The position numbers and the translations under genes are program-made. DNA of 64,000 nt, taken from positions 1,649,479 through 1,713,478 of the forward strand of contig NC_020169.2 in the NCBI RefSeq assembly GCF_000224145.3, read 5' to 3'. This stretch comes from Ciona intestinalis (lineage: Eukaryota > Chordata > Ascidiacea > Phlebobranchia > Cionidae). This document shows, one piece after another, positions 46,280 to 56,934 of the stretch. Numbering within the stretch: the stretch's first letter is position 1; each line of letters opens with the position of its first letter. The notes beneath the pieces are model-generated. The model did not search any database and was not told where the DNA came from. It was given only the letters and a program-made list of their open reading frames with translations.

Positions 46280-48740
46280 TTAGCTAAAAAGCCACCCGCC
46301 CCATGTTATGTCATAATATATAGCATAATCCCTTTGATTCAGTAGATTCCTAAGTAAGTCACTTTCTGCGATGCTGCTCCAAGGACCAGATTTATCCTCA
46401 TATTTCCAGAACCATCTTATTGTATACTTGTCGAAACTTTTCGAAAAATTATCTGCGAATGCGTCTAAAAGATAGTTATGATAACTTTAGATTAAAAATA
46501 TAATAAAAGTGGCAACTCTAAATACTTGGTACTGTATATCCAAGTTGTCCACGCAGGTAGGCTTCTAAACGATCGGGCACTTTGTCCATACCGAGTATAC
46601 TTTCCACATTACGTCTTACTTCTCCTGAGAGGGTTATTAAAGAGATTAAATTTAATTATTTGACATAAAAACCATTGTACGACGTTTTAAATTCCTCGAT
46701 GCTCACGTCACGTAATAAGATAAATTAGGTTCCTGTAATAAAGTAAGGTGGGGGAAGACAGCACATCTTTAGCACATATAGTAGGGTGGGGGAAGATGGG
46801 ACACTTTGTCAGAAGAGACTTTTTTCTTTTTCTTTTTACAGAACCCAAATAATGATAATCAGGAAAATAAGGTTACAGAATTATTCGACAGTATTATCAT
46901 GACTTTATGAAACGCCCGTCAAAGCTGATTACTGTTTATAAAATCATAGTAAAGCCGATGAATTTTTTTTTTAGTTTGCGTGTGCGACTAGTTATAGTTT
47001 TGTAAAAAACACTGAGATATAAGCATGAAGAAAATAGGCAAGGGTCAATATGACTTTAATTAAAGATAAAAACAACAAAATAATATCGGTTTAACGGTAT
47101 ATATATGAAGTTTACATGGCAAAGAAACTAGCACAGCCTGTTAAATTCGATCGGTTAACTACAAGTTGCAAAATACTACTAATGTAAATATATTTCAATT
47201 TAGAGTCCCATCTTTCCCCACATTGTAGTTTTGTATGTTTTAATTGCCAAACTTTGAAGGATTTTTTTTAATTTAGCAATTTATACCTCAGGGGTTTTTC
47301 AACTACAAGATACTGATGTAATAAAAATATAATATTTTGAAAATAAATTTGGTCATTTGCTCTTGGTGATAATTTATGAGAAGTGGCTTTGCCAAAAACA
47401 GAGTATAGTATTACCCAATTTGTAGCAAAAATAAAAACTTTATTAATAGTTATTATCAATTTTCTGTTATTACAATTTCATATATATTTGTAGGATACAA
47501 TATTTATCCATTGATGTTCGAACATTACCTATTGTCGTTTAAAAAATATCAATTGTTATGCAATAATATAATGTATAAAGGTAACATGTTAAAAACTATA
47601 GCAGTAGAGCAAGAAAAAGAATGCTTAGACTTAATTTTCAAAGCGTACAGTATTATTCCGTGTTATTTACGTATATTCCTATATATAAATGCACTTAATA
47701 ATCAAAATTAACAATGATTTTAAACTGTCCCATCTTATCCTGATGTGTGTTTTCAAATTTGTAAAATTTCACTTGTTGTGCGGATCGCTAAATAACTCCT
47801 CGTGTGTTTTATTTTAATTTATTAAATTTGTGTCAATTAATTAAGGAATGATGGTACTAATTCGTGGTATTACCCAAAAACCGTCATCTATTTTGATTTG
47901 GGAAATATTTGGCAATATGTGCTTAAGTGTCCCATCTTCCCCCTTTGTACTATATTATTCATATACCCTGAACGTGTTTTAAACCACTAATAACGGTATA
48001 TGAAAGTCGTGAGGATACGGTTATATAATTCTTTGAATGCTTTAGTTTACTACTTAATTGGACAAAAAAATACGAAAAAGGATGTGTCATCACCCCCACC
48101 CTAGCATATATATTTTATTCAAACAAAATCGTTACCGGTGAGCAAATGATGCATTTTTATTTTTCCACAAACAATATGTTTTTACTTGTATTTTTTAACT
48201 TCCAATCCTATAATGAACGACAAACACAGTTTCGTATTTATAATTAAAAGAAAAGTATTAGAAATCATAGCTTTCTAGTCAAACCATCAATGCATATAAA
48301 GTATTAATTAAGTTTACTTTCAGTTGGAAATCATTTAAACTGTAACGCTAAATCTCTAAAAGCTGAATTATTCGCCGCTATTTATAGCTTTAGAATATTT
48401 CCCTTCGGAGTGCAAGTGGGGTCCAGCCTATCAACTATTTATAGACTACAAAGTTTAAACAGAATTATAAATAAAAATGATTTCGTGCTTATATTATACA
48501 ACATGCTATAGCTGGCCAGAGTCACCTTTCAACTCTTCCGTCTTCTCTTATATACAGAGAGATGTTGAATAGTTGTCATGGTCCATAATACACATATCAA
48601 GGTTACCTATACAATCCACACGCAAAACAAAATGTTTTTCATTATATCTTTGGTCCGAGCGGTTAAATTTCGTGTACGGACGTTAATTAACATGAAATTA
48701 AAACTTGTTCGCGCATCGGATTTCGTTTAGAACCTCGACT
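46280..48740 (-). CDS. Unknown tandem family, unit 6 (divergent)
   Basis: The most divergent unit. Shortened first cassette exon 46526-46624 (99 nt: VRRNVESILGMDKVPD, RLEAYLRGQLGY) and last exon 46280-46464 (NAFADNFSKSFDKYTIRW, GPWSSI, LLNQRDYAIYYDI, ends GWLFS). The core D-RLExYxR-LG and Y-IRW...GPW pattern is kept. The start module (48700-48740) has a frame change after MREQV, and the splice donor of the small exon is changed from GT to CT (near 48508). A nested pair of MITEs fills the intervening sequence. Confidence 0.45.
46742..48108 (-). mobile_element. MITE split by insertion of the long element
   Basis: Left end GTAAGGTGGGGGAAGACAGC..TTTAGCACA at 46742-46777; the remainder resumes at 47954 (CCTGAACGTGTTTTAAACCAC) and ends in CCCCCACCCTAGCATA. 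The order shows that the MITE is older than the long element. Confidence 0.7.
46778..47953. mobile_element. Long (~1.18 kb) element with the same termini as the MITE
   Basis: Begins TATAGTAGGGTGGGGGAAG and ends CTTCCCCCTTTGTACTATA in inverted orientation, so the termini match the abundant 195-bp MITE, but the ~1.1-kb interior is different. No transposase frame was found. A fragment of its right part (59150-59503) lies in the antimicrobial-peptide intron. It has inserted into another MITE (46742-46777 plus 47954-48108). Confidence 0.7.
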
Positions 48741-49185
48741 TACTACACACATTAATTAGGTAGGCCTAATTGTTTTGTATTCTGTTATGTTATTCCCAAC
48801 GTATCAGATACCTTAACATGTATTCTGTTATGCTATTTCCAACGTATCAGTGTTCCTAAAGATCACGCCCGCTTGTATATATGCGCTATCTCGAAAAATA
48901 TAAACGTTTTGAATAAAAAAATGGTTGCGATTTCTTACTAAGATGCAAACTAACACACCCGTTAGGTCCGTTATATTTGTTGAAATCAAATTATCCCTTG
49001 TAGGCTTTCGACTTAAGAACACTTCAATAATGAATTTATACTATACGGTAACTTATCCATTTAAAGATTTATATTTATCACGCAGTCAAATCAAAATCAT
49101 AAGAATATTTTATTGCTAATTTGACATGGAAAAACGTTACCCATCACGTGTATAATGCAATTCAAATCACACATATTCGGGTAGT

Positions 49186-49322
49186 CCAGGGGCGTGTCAA
49201 AGTTGCTTGTAGCGCGCATGCCTCTTACCGAGATGGTATGGGTTCAAGGCTCGTCGATACTACCACTGTGGGTGTAATTGGGCAAGACTCTAACGGCAAT
49301 TGCTCCATCCCAGGGATCACTG
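49186..49322 (+). mobile_element. SINE head (segmental duplication unit 1)
   Basis: GTAGCGCGCATGCCTCTTAC, GGTATGGGTTCAAGGCTCGT, GGGCAAGACTCTAACGGCAA. The body is missing. Confidence 0.65.
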
Positions 49323-49349
49323 TAAATGTGCTTTTTAAATTGTTTGCTG

Positions 49350-49495
49350 TACGATATATACGATGGGGAAAGATGGGTCACCTTTCATTCTATTTTCTCG
49401 TCACATCTGGTAGTAAACAAAGAAAATTCAGAGAATTATAAAACGCATCCTCACGACTCCCATGGACCTTTGTTAATTGTTTTAAACATAATAAA
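49350..49495 (+). mobile_element. MITE, right end missing (duplication unit 1)
   Basis: ATACGATGGGGAAAGATGGG through GTAGTAAACAAAG to TTAATTGTTTTAAACATAA. The copy in unit 2 is at 53447-53587. Confidence 0.75.
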
Positions 49496-50092
49496 AAAAC
49501 TTTACTCGCAACACAAACAGTTAGTGACGTGAAAACTCATAAGCTGGAACAATAGGGGTATAAAACAGAACACATTTTTTAAAAACGAATTTCGTTAAAA
49601 CTAGCTGTTCTTTTTATACATCTCATGCCAGATTACAAATTACCACGCATATGTCATTTTGTGTCGTGATGTGTTTTTGTATGGTAAAAATAAAATATAA
49701 ATAAATAAAATAAATAAAAAAAGTATAAACACATGTGATTAATGTTTTAGAAACGTTCTTACAAGGTGTGTTTTTTCAGTTTTCCGTTAATTTAACAGAA
49801 AAATATGCATGTCCCCTTTTTCGATATAGCCGCAATTTGATATCTATGTTCGTTCACATGGCCAATGCACAAAATCCTAAGAGCAATTTCTGAACATTCT
49901 GTGGCTATGAAGCAAAGTAGAAAGCGGCATGCTGTTTTTAAAGCTGTTTCATACGGTTTTCCGTTGAGTTTTTATTGAGGCCCTATTTATTTTACAAGAT
50001 TCATATAGTCAGTTGTCAACTACCATTATCATGAAAAGTATTTATTTGATCGATTAAACTTTATTTTTACACAGAACTAAATATTTTAAGCA

Positions 50093-51280
50093 ATGTTTGC
50101 CAGCAATAAGGAAGCAAGTAAATCTGCAGATTCAAATAACTTCAAGGAATCGCTGAAAAGTTGGATATCCGATGCAACAAAACGGTAATGAATGGATTTG
50201 GGTGCTAGTGAAGAATCTCCCCCCCCCCACCTTATTTGCTAACCAGTAACCACTAACCCCTAGGTTAGGGGGTTAGGTGTTGATGGTTAGGGGGTTAGTG
50301 CTTATAGGGGTTAGTAGTTAGTGGTTATAGGGTTAGGGGTTAGCAAATAAGGGGGGGAGACTCTTCACTGGCACCTGGATTTGTTTATCACTATTCATAA
50401 ATACCTAGATATTGCTGATTGAATTTAATGTGGTTTGCGTGAACTTATGTTTCAATTTTTCCAACAGTTCCAACTTCCAACCCTCCTACCAATACATTCC
50501 AAAGCCTGCTGTGGCCTTTATCTCATTTTACATCAATGTTTTTGCATTTAAATTAAAGACCCCCCTTTTCATATTGATTGATTTTAAAAGAGTTTACTGT
50601 CAAGCGTAAACTGTTCTAACTTCAGATGGTTTTTAGACAAATATGTTTAATTTTTCACATAGTTTGCGAGAACAAATTATAGCATAGTTTCACATAACAC
50701 TATGTTACTACTTTGAATGTTTTCCCACCAGTGTACTAAATATTTAAGTCAAATTCCAGCTACCAAAAACTGCCAGAACTGTCATGTGGTTATGTTAGCA
50801 GCTTTAAAAATCTATACTAGCGGACTTTTTCATTTTCGACTTTAAAAGTGTATTTTCGGGCAGTGCATTAAGTAAACTACGTTTTTCTTATGAAAGAAAG
50901 AAATATGGTCTATTTTACAGTCCATCAGTTTTTCAACGAAATAAAGCATATTTTAAGCATATTAATTTGGCTTCGGCACTTTTTGGGGTGTTTAATATAA
51001 AAATTACCCCAATAAGTAAAATGAGGAGTTTTCAAGGGAAATGAAAGAAGAGGTGTTAAAAAGTTTTTTTATGGTAGTTTTTTCTCTTTACCAGTAATCG
51101 GAATGAGCCTAATTGTTTGTTTTTTAAGACGAATTCCTGTAAAACTCTATTTAAAATTTGAAATTTACTTTCAGAAAACTGTTGATCAACGTCGCCTTAT
51201 TTGGAGTTGGTGTTTATATTAGCTCTGCCTTCGCGGATCTAACTTTCGAAGCACCTCTAGCACCACCACCTGGACAATAA
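50093..51280 (+). CDS. TOMM6: TOMM6-like subunit of the mitochondrial TOM complex, copy 1
   Basis: Two exons, 50093-50184 and 51175-51280; 65 residues (human TOMM6 has 74). The N-terminal part is polar (MFASNKEASKSADSNNFKES, then WISDATKR); the second exon encodes a single tail membrane anchor LLINVALFGVGVYISSAF followed by ADLTFEAPLAPPPGQ. Human TOMM6, from memory, has LILNLGLFAAGVWLARNLSD followed by a short MAPQPGV end, the same order and spacing. TOMM6 is a small tail-anchored protein of the outer-membrane import pore. The stop codon lies inside AATAAA (51276-51281), and the next gene's ATG starts 2 nt after the stop. The 990-bp intron holds a G-rich foldback MITE. Copy 2 encodes the same peptide. 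Confidence 0.8.
50201..50375. mobile_element. G-rich foldback MITE with 8-bp duplication (TOMM6 copy 1 intron)
   Basis: Inverted ends GGTGCTAGTGAAGA / TCTTCACTGGCACC extended by CTCCCCCCC and TTATTTGCTAACC arms, flanked by TGGATTTG on both sides. The core is a run of degenerate GGGTTAG units (telomere-like). The matching element in unit 2 is at 54295-54470. Confidence 0.75.
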
Positions 51281-51282
51281 AT

Positions 51283-51874
51283 ATGTTTCTTTTATCAATG
51301 AACACTATCTGCACATGTGCATCATGGGCAGTTACCAGAACAATGCTTATTCTTTTGTCTAAATATCCCAAACCACATGTGGTACATGACTATTTCATTT
51401 GGATTAACGTAGTAAGCATCTCTGCCAACTTTTGGAATATGGTATGTGATGTTGTGAAACAACCAAGCTGGAAAAAAATTCCAACTTCCTACATAACAAG
51501 GTAATGGCTTTAGTGTAAAAGGAAAATTAATTACAAGCATGTAACATACATTCCCTTTCAGTTTAAACTGTTGTGGTGGAACACCTGGCACTGGATTGTG
51601 TTATTTCTTATTCCAACAAAAACAGGAGAAATCAACATTTTTAATAATTTGTGCCGTGCAATGTGCCATTTTAATGCCACTGATAGAAAATTTGTACCCA
51701 CGTTACCCAAGTGAACTACAAGTTACCCACACGTTGGATGAGATCATATATACCCACAACATGTTCTGGAAGCAACTATTCAATCGTTTCAATTACAACA
51801 CTTCAAGAATATTAAGCAGGAGTAATTATTTACCACAAATGTTTGATGGCATTAAAACAAATTTTATGCAATAA
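51283..51874 (+). CDS. Unrecognised multi-span membrane protein downstream of TOMM6, copy 1
   Basis: Two exons, 51283-51500 and 51562-51874; 176 residues. It begins MFLLSMNTICTCASWAVTRT, has hydrophobic stretches around residues 1-25, 40-58 (YFIWINVVSISANFWNMV) and 95-115 (LIICAVQCAILMPLIENL), a cysteine pair LNCCGG at the exon junction, and a polar C-terminus ending GIKTNFMQ. I do not recognise the family. Its ATG is 2 nt after the TOMM6 stop, and this arrangement is kept in both copies, which suggests a shared transcript (Ciona has operons resolved by SL trans-splicing) or translation from a bicistronic RNA. Its own stop TAA lies inside AATAAA. Copies differ by a handful of substitutions with the frame intact, so it is probably real. 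Confidence 0.6.
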
Positions 51875-52183
51875 AAGCATTTCATTGGCATCGTGTGTGT
51901 TTATCCTTTGTAGACAAAGCATATTGAATCTCTCAGAAGCAATATTCCTTCCTTTGCTTGTCTTTCATTTACTGGTCCATCTTTTATGTTGAGATGCAGA
52001 AGCCACATCCTTGTTTCTACAAGCTTGTGGTTAATTAATTGAGTTTTCTTCATATCATAAACCTCCTAGCTGCCACACATTTCTTTGTGGGAAGACACAA
52101 TGTCTCAGGTTTTCCACAATTTCTGTTGTGTTGAAATTTAACTATCAACCTCTAGCATTTTCCACCAGCCAAGTCTGTAACGG

Positions 52184-52470
52184 ACTGGAAAATGAGACAC
52201 CTTTAGGACATAATATCCTGATTGTGTTTTAAACAATTAACAACAGTGTATGGAAGTCGTGGGGACACAGTTTTATAACTCTTTGAATTGAATTTACTAC
52301 TAAATAAAACAAGAAAATAGAATGAAAAGATGTCCTTCCCCAACAATATCTTCCTCAACCGTACTATATATTTAGTATTGGTTGGTAATATCGGACACTT
52401 TAGCACATAATATTAAAATATCCCGATCGTGTTTTAAACAATTAACAACGGTCTATGCTTGGAGCCGTGA
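52184..52470 (-). mobile_element. Two worn MITE copies (duplication unit 1)
   Basis: 52184-52370 and 52372-52470; the second is cut by the deletion junction near 52475. Unit 2 has the matching pair at 56368-56775. Confidence 0.7.
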
Positions 52471-52779
52471 GAATATACGTCAAGTTCGTGTATACTAAAC
52501 ATCGAAAACAAGAGGGGTTTTATAAAATAAACACGGGCGGGTAAAAAGAAAACAGAAAGATTATTTACACAGAAGAGTGGTCATAGTTCACCGAGAGGTA
52601 AAACTAGACACATGGTTTCCTCGACTCGCTGAAAACGCAAGATGTATCTTTTACTTTTCTTTGTTCATAGGCTACTTGTGCTTCATTTGCAAATCAGAAG
52701 TAAAATTTTAAATGATTGTCCCAGTTTGTGGGAAGGACTGTTCAAAAAAATCATCGAGCAAATATATACCAATGTTTAC

Positions 52780-52904
52780 NNNNNNNNNNNNNNNNNNNNN
52801 NNNNNNNNNNNNNNNNNNNNNNNNNNNNNNNNNNNNNNNNNNNNNNNNNNNNNNNNNNNNNNNNNNNNNNNNNNNNNNNNNNNNNNNNNNNNNNNNNNNN
52901 NNNN
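52780..52904. other. Assembly gap (125 N) between duplication units
   Basis: Lies at the junction of the two TOMM6 units; a typical site of misassembly. Confidence 0.9.
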
Positions 52905-53181
52905 ATAAACGTTTTGAATGGTTGCGATTTCTTACTAAGATGCAAACTAACACACCCGGTTAGGTCCGTTTTATTTGTTGAAATCAAATTATCCCTTGTA
53001 GGCTTTCGACTTAACAACAATTCTATAATGAATTTATACTATACGGTAACTTATGCATTTAAAGGTTTATATTTATCACGCAGTCAAATCAAAATCATAA
53101 GAATATTTTATTGCTAATTTCACATGGAAGAACGTTACCCATCACGTGTATAATGCAATTTAAGTCACACATATTCGGGAC

Positions 53182-53318
53182 GTCCAGGGGCGTGTCAAAG
53201 TTGCTTGTAGCGCGCATGCCTCTTACCGAGATGGTATGGGTTCAAGGCTCGTCGATACTACCACTGTGGGTGTAATTGGGCAAGACTCTAACGGCAATTG
53301 CTCCATCCTAGGGATCAC
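53182..53318 (+). mobile_element. SINE head (segmental duplication unit 2)
   Basis: Duplicate of 49186-49322 with one or two substitutions. Confidence 0.65.
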
Positions 53319-53356
53319 TGTAAATGTGCTTTTTAAATTGTTTGCTGTACGATATA

Positions 53357-53446
53357 TGAATGAATGAATGAATGAATGAATGAATGAATGAATGAATGAA
53401 TGAATGAATGAATGAATGAATGAATGAATGAATGAATGAATGAATG
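53357..53446. repeat. (ATGA)n microsatellite
   Basis: About 22 units of ATGA inside GATAT|ATACG; the tract is absent at the same place in duplication unit 1 (near 49350). Confidence 0.95.
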
Positions 53447-53587
53447 ATATATACGATGGGGAAAGATGGGACACCTTTCATTCTATTTTCTCGTCACATC
53501 TGGTAGTAAACAAAGAAAATTCAGAGAATTATAAAACGCATCCTCACGACTCTCATGGACCTTTGTTAATTGTTTTAAACATAATAA
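53447..53587 (+). mobile_element. MITE, right end missing (duplication unit 2)
   Basis: Duplicate of 49350-49495; directly follows the (ATGA)n tract. Confidence 0.75.
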
Positions 53588-54186
53588 AAAAAACTTTACT
53601 CGCAACACAAACAGTTAGTGACGTTAAAACTCATAAGCTGGAACGATAGGGGTATAAAACAGAACACATTTTTTAAAAACGAATTTCGTTAAAACTAGCT
53701 GTTCTTTTTATACATCTCATGCCAGATTACAAATTACCACGCATATGTCATTTTGTGTCGTGATGTGTTTTTGTATGGTAAAAATAAAATATAAATAAAT
53801 AAAATAAATAAAAAAAATATAAACACATGTGATTAATGTTTTAGAAACGTTCTTACAAGGTGTGTTTTTTCAGTTTTCCGTTAATTTAACAGAAAAATAT
53901 GCATGTCCCCTCTTTCGATATAGCTGCAATTTGATATCTATGTTCGTTCACATGGNCAGAGCACAAAATCCTAAGAGCAATTTCTGAACATTATGTGGTT
54001 ATGAAGCAAAGTAGAAGGCGGCGTGCTGTTTTTAAAGCTGTTTCATACGGTTTTCCGTTGAGTTTTTATTGAGGCCCATTTTTATTTTACAAGATACATA
54101 GTCAGTTGTCAACTACCATTATCATGAAAAGTATTTTATTTGATCGATTAAACTTTATTTTTACACAGAACTAAATATTTTAAGCA

Positions 54187-55548
54187 ATGTTTGCCAGCAA
54201 TAAGGAAGCAAGTAAATCTGCAGATTCAAATAACTTCAAGGAATCGCTGAAAAGTTGGATATCCGATGCAACAAAACGGTAATGAATGGATTTGGGTGCT
54301 AGTGAAGAATCTCCCCCCCACCTTATTTGCTAACCAGTAACCACTAACCCCTAGGTTAGGGGGTTAGGTGTTGATGGTTACGGGGTTAGTGCTTATAGGG
54401 GTTAGTAGTTAGTGGATATAGGGTTAGGGGTTAGCAAATAAAGGGGGGGGGGAGACTCTTCACTAGCACCTGGATTTGTTTACCACTATCCACAAATACC
54501 TAGATATTGCTGATTAAATTAAATGTGGTTTGCATGCGCTTATGTTGGAATTTTTCCAATAGTTCCAATTCTACTACCAATAGATTCCAAAGCCTGTGGC
54601 CTTCATCTCATTTTACATCAATGTTAAGACAATTAAAGACACCCTTTTTGATTTTAAAAGATTTTATCGTCAACTGTTCTAACTTCGGATGGTTTTTAGA
54701 CAAATATGTTTAATTTTTACATAGTTTGCGAAAACAAATTATGGCATAGTTTCACATAACACTATGTAAGTACTTTAAATGTTTTTCCACCAGTGTACTG
54801 AATATTTAAGTCAAATTCCAGCTACCAAACACTGCTAGAACTGTCATGTGGTTATGTTAGCAGCTGTAAAAACTTATACTAGTGGACTTTTTAATGTAAA
54901 ACTTTCTAATATGATCTACACACTAGAACTAGATTACAACTACTGTAAATGTTGTTTTTAATGTTTTAAAGTTCAAAATTTCATCTATATATATATACAA
55001 ATAGGAATATACCAATTAATCATAATGGGCAATTTTTGCTTTAAGGTTATAATAACCCTCCTGAAATTCAGACTTTAAAAGTGTATTTCTGTACAGTGCA
55101 TTTACTGCATTAGGTTGGCTATGTTCTTACCATTTATATAAGAAAAGAAAATATGGTCTATTTTACAGACCGTCAGTTTTTCAATGAAATAAACATATTT
55201 TAGACATATTAATTTGGCATTGTCACTTTTGTAGTATTTGTCGTAACTCTAAATTTACCTAAATAAGTAAATTCAAGAGTCTTCAAGGGAAATGAAAGGT
55301 GACATGTTAGGAAGTTTTTTTTATGGTGAACCATAATTATTTTTCTCTTTACTAGGAAATCGGAATAAGACCAAATGTTTTTTTATTTTTCTGAATAAAA
55401 ATTCCTGTAAAACCCAATTTAAAATTTAAAATTTGCTTTCAGAAAACTGTTGATCAACGTCGCCTTATTTGGAGTTGGTGTTTACATTAGCTCTGCCTTC
55501 GCAGATCTAACATTTGAAGCACCTCTAGCACCACCACCTGGACAATAA
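54187..55548 (+). CDS. TOMM6: TOMM6-like subunit of the mitochondrial TOM complex, copy 2
   Basis: Exons 54187-54278 and 55443-55548, same 65-residue product and phases as copy 1. The coding parts are almost identical to copy 1, while the intron (1164 bp) has many substitutions, indels and an extra block (~54890-55070), so the coding sequence is being held by selection or gene conversion. Same AATAAA-embedded stop and same 2-nt spacing to the next ATG. Confidence 0.8.
54295..54470. mobile_element. G-rich foldback MITE (TOMM6 copy 2 intron)
   Basis: Same element and site as 50201-50375, copied by the segmental duplication; differs by several bases and by the length of the C and G runs. Confidence 0.75.
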
Positions 55549-55550
55549 AT

Positions 55551-56142
55551 ATGTTTCTTTTATCAATGAACACTATCTGCACATGTGCTTCATGGGCAGT
55601 TACCAGAACAATGCTTATTCTTTTGTCTAAATATCCCAAACTACATGTGATACATGACTATTTCATTTGGATTAACGTAGTAAGCTTCTCTGCCAACTTT
55701 TGGAATATGGTATGTGATGTTGTGAAACAACCAAGCTGGAAAAAAATTCCAACTTCCTACATAACAAGGTAATGGCTTTAGTGTAAAAGGAAAATTAATT
55801 ACAAGCATGTAACATACATTCCCTTTCAGTTTAAACTGTTGTGGTGGAACACCTGGCACTGGATTGTGTTATTTCTTATTCCAACAAAAACAGGAGAAAT
55901 CAACATTTTTAATAATTTGTGCTGTACAATGTGCCATTTTAATGCCACTGATAGAAAATTTGTACCCACGTTACCCAAGTGAACTACAAGTTACCCACAC
56001 GTTGGATGAGATCGTATATACCCACAACATGTTCTGGAAGCAACTATTCAATCGTTTCAATTACAACACTTCAAGAATATTAAGCAGGAATATTTATTTA
56101 CCACAAAAGTTTGATGGCATTAAAACAAATTTTATGCAATAA
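55551..56142 (+). CDS. Unrecognised multi-span membrane protein downstream of TOMM6, copy 2
   Basis: Exons 55551-55768 and 55830-56142, 176 residues, duplicate of 51283-51874. Replacements against copy 1 include PKPHVV to PKLHVI, VSISAN to VSFSAN, DEIIY to DEIVY and SRSNYLPQM to SRNIYLPQK; no frame breaks. Splice sites and the 61-bp intron are kept. Function unknown. Confidence 0.6.
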
Positions 56143-56367
56143 AAGCATTTCATTGGCATCGTGTGTGTTTATCCTTTGTAGACAAAACATATTGAATCTC
56201 TCAGAAGCAATATTCCTTCCTTTGCTTGTCTTTCACATTTCTTTCCTTTGCTTGTCTTTCACATTTCTTTGGGAAGACACAATGTCTCAGGTTTTCCACA
56301 ATTTCTGTTGTGTTGAAATTTAACTATCAACCTCTAGCATTTTCCACCAGTCAAGTCTGTAACGGAC

Positions 56368-56775
56368 TGGAAAATGGGACACCTTTAGGACATAATATCC
56401 TGATTGTGTTTTAAACAATTAGCAACAGTGTATGGAAGTCGTGGGGACATAGTTTTATAACTCTTTGAATTGAATTTACTACTAAATAAAACGAGAAAAT
56501 AGAATGAAAAGATGTCCTTCCCCAACAATATCTTCCTCAACCGTACTATATATTTAGTATTGGTTGGTAATATCGGACACTTTAGCACATAATATTAAAA
56601 TATCCCGATCGTGTTTTAAACAATTAACAACGGTCTATGTTTGGAGCCGTGAGGATATACGGTTTTATAAATGTTCTGTTTTTACTACTGAATGTTCTTT
56701 GTTCTTCGTGTTTAATGAATGAGACAAGAAAATAGGATATAAAATGTTTCCGATTTCCCTCCTCCCTATTATATG
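56368..56775 (-). mobile_element. Two worn MITE copies (duplication unit 2)
   Basis: 56368-56553 and ~56555-56775. The second continues past the point where unit 1 is deleted and reaches a right end-like TTCCCTCCTCCCTATTATA. Confidence 0.7.
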
Positions 56776-56934
56776 TTACAACACGGGATCTCCAGTAAGC
56801 TTTGGTTACACATTGTAAAAGTGCTAATTGCTAAAGCATATTTTTTACCTTTCTTACGCAATGGAAACATACGGTTGTATTTTTAGCAAATACTTTAATT
56901 TATACTCTGCCAGTAACCGGTTTAATTCATTATA

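Larger units (their letters stand above)
48838..52779. repeat. Segmental tandem duplication, unit 1
   Basis: From about 48896 to 52477 this block is collinear with 52905-56645, followed by a 270-bp block (52478-52750) matching 57243-57510. It carries a SINE head, MITE fragments, TOMM6, the downstream membrane gene and two MITEs. Exons are near-identical and introns differ by indels; offset between copies runs from 4009 to 4268 bp. The unit ends at an N gap. Confidence 0.9.

Noticed and set aside
50201-50375. Interstitial telomere
   Set aside because: Units are degenerate, short and bounded by inverted repeats and a target duplication, so a transposable element explains it better.
51322-51591. 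Minus-strand frame of 89 codons, present in both duplicates
   Set aside because: Antisense to the downstream membrane-protein gene, whose splice sites and frame are better supported.
53223-53474. 83-codon frame with His-Ser-Phe-Ile repeats
   Set aside because: Translation of the (ATGA)n tract and SINE head.
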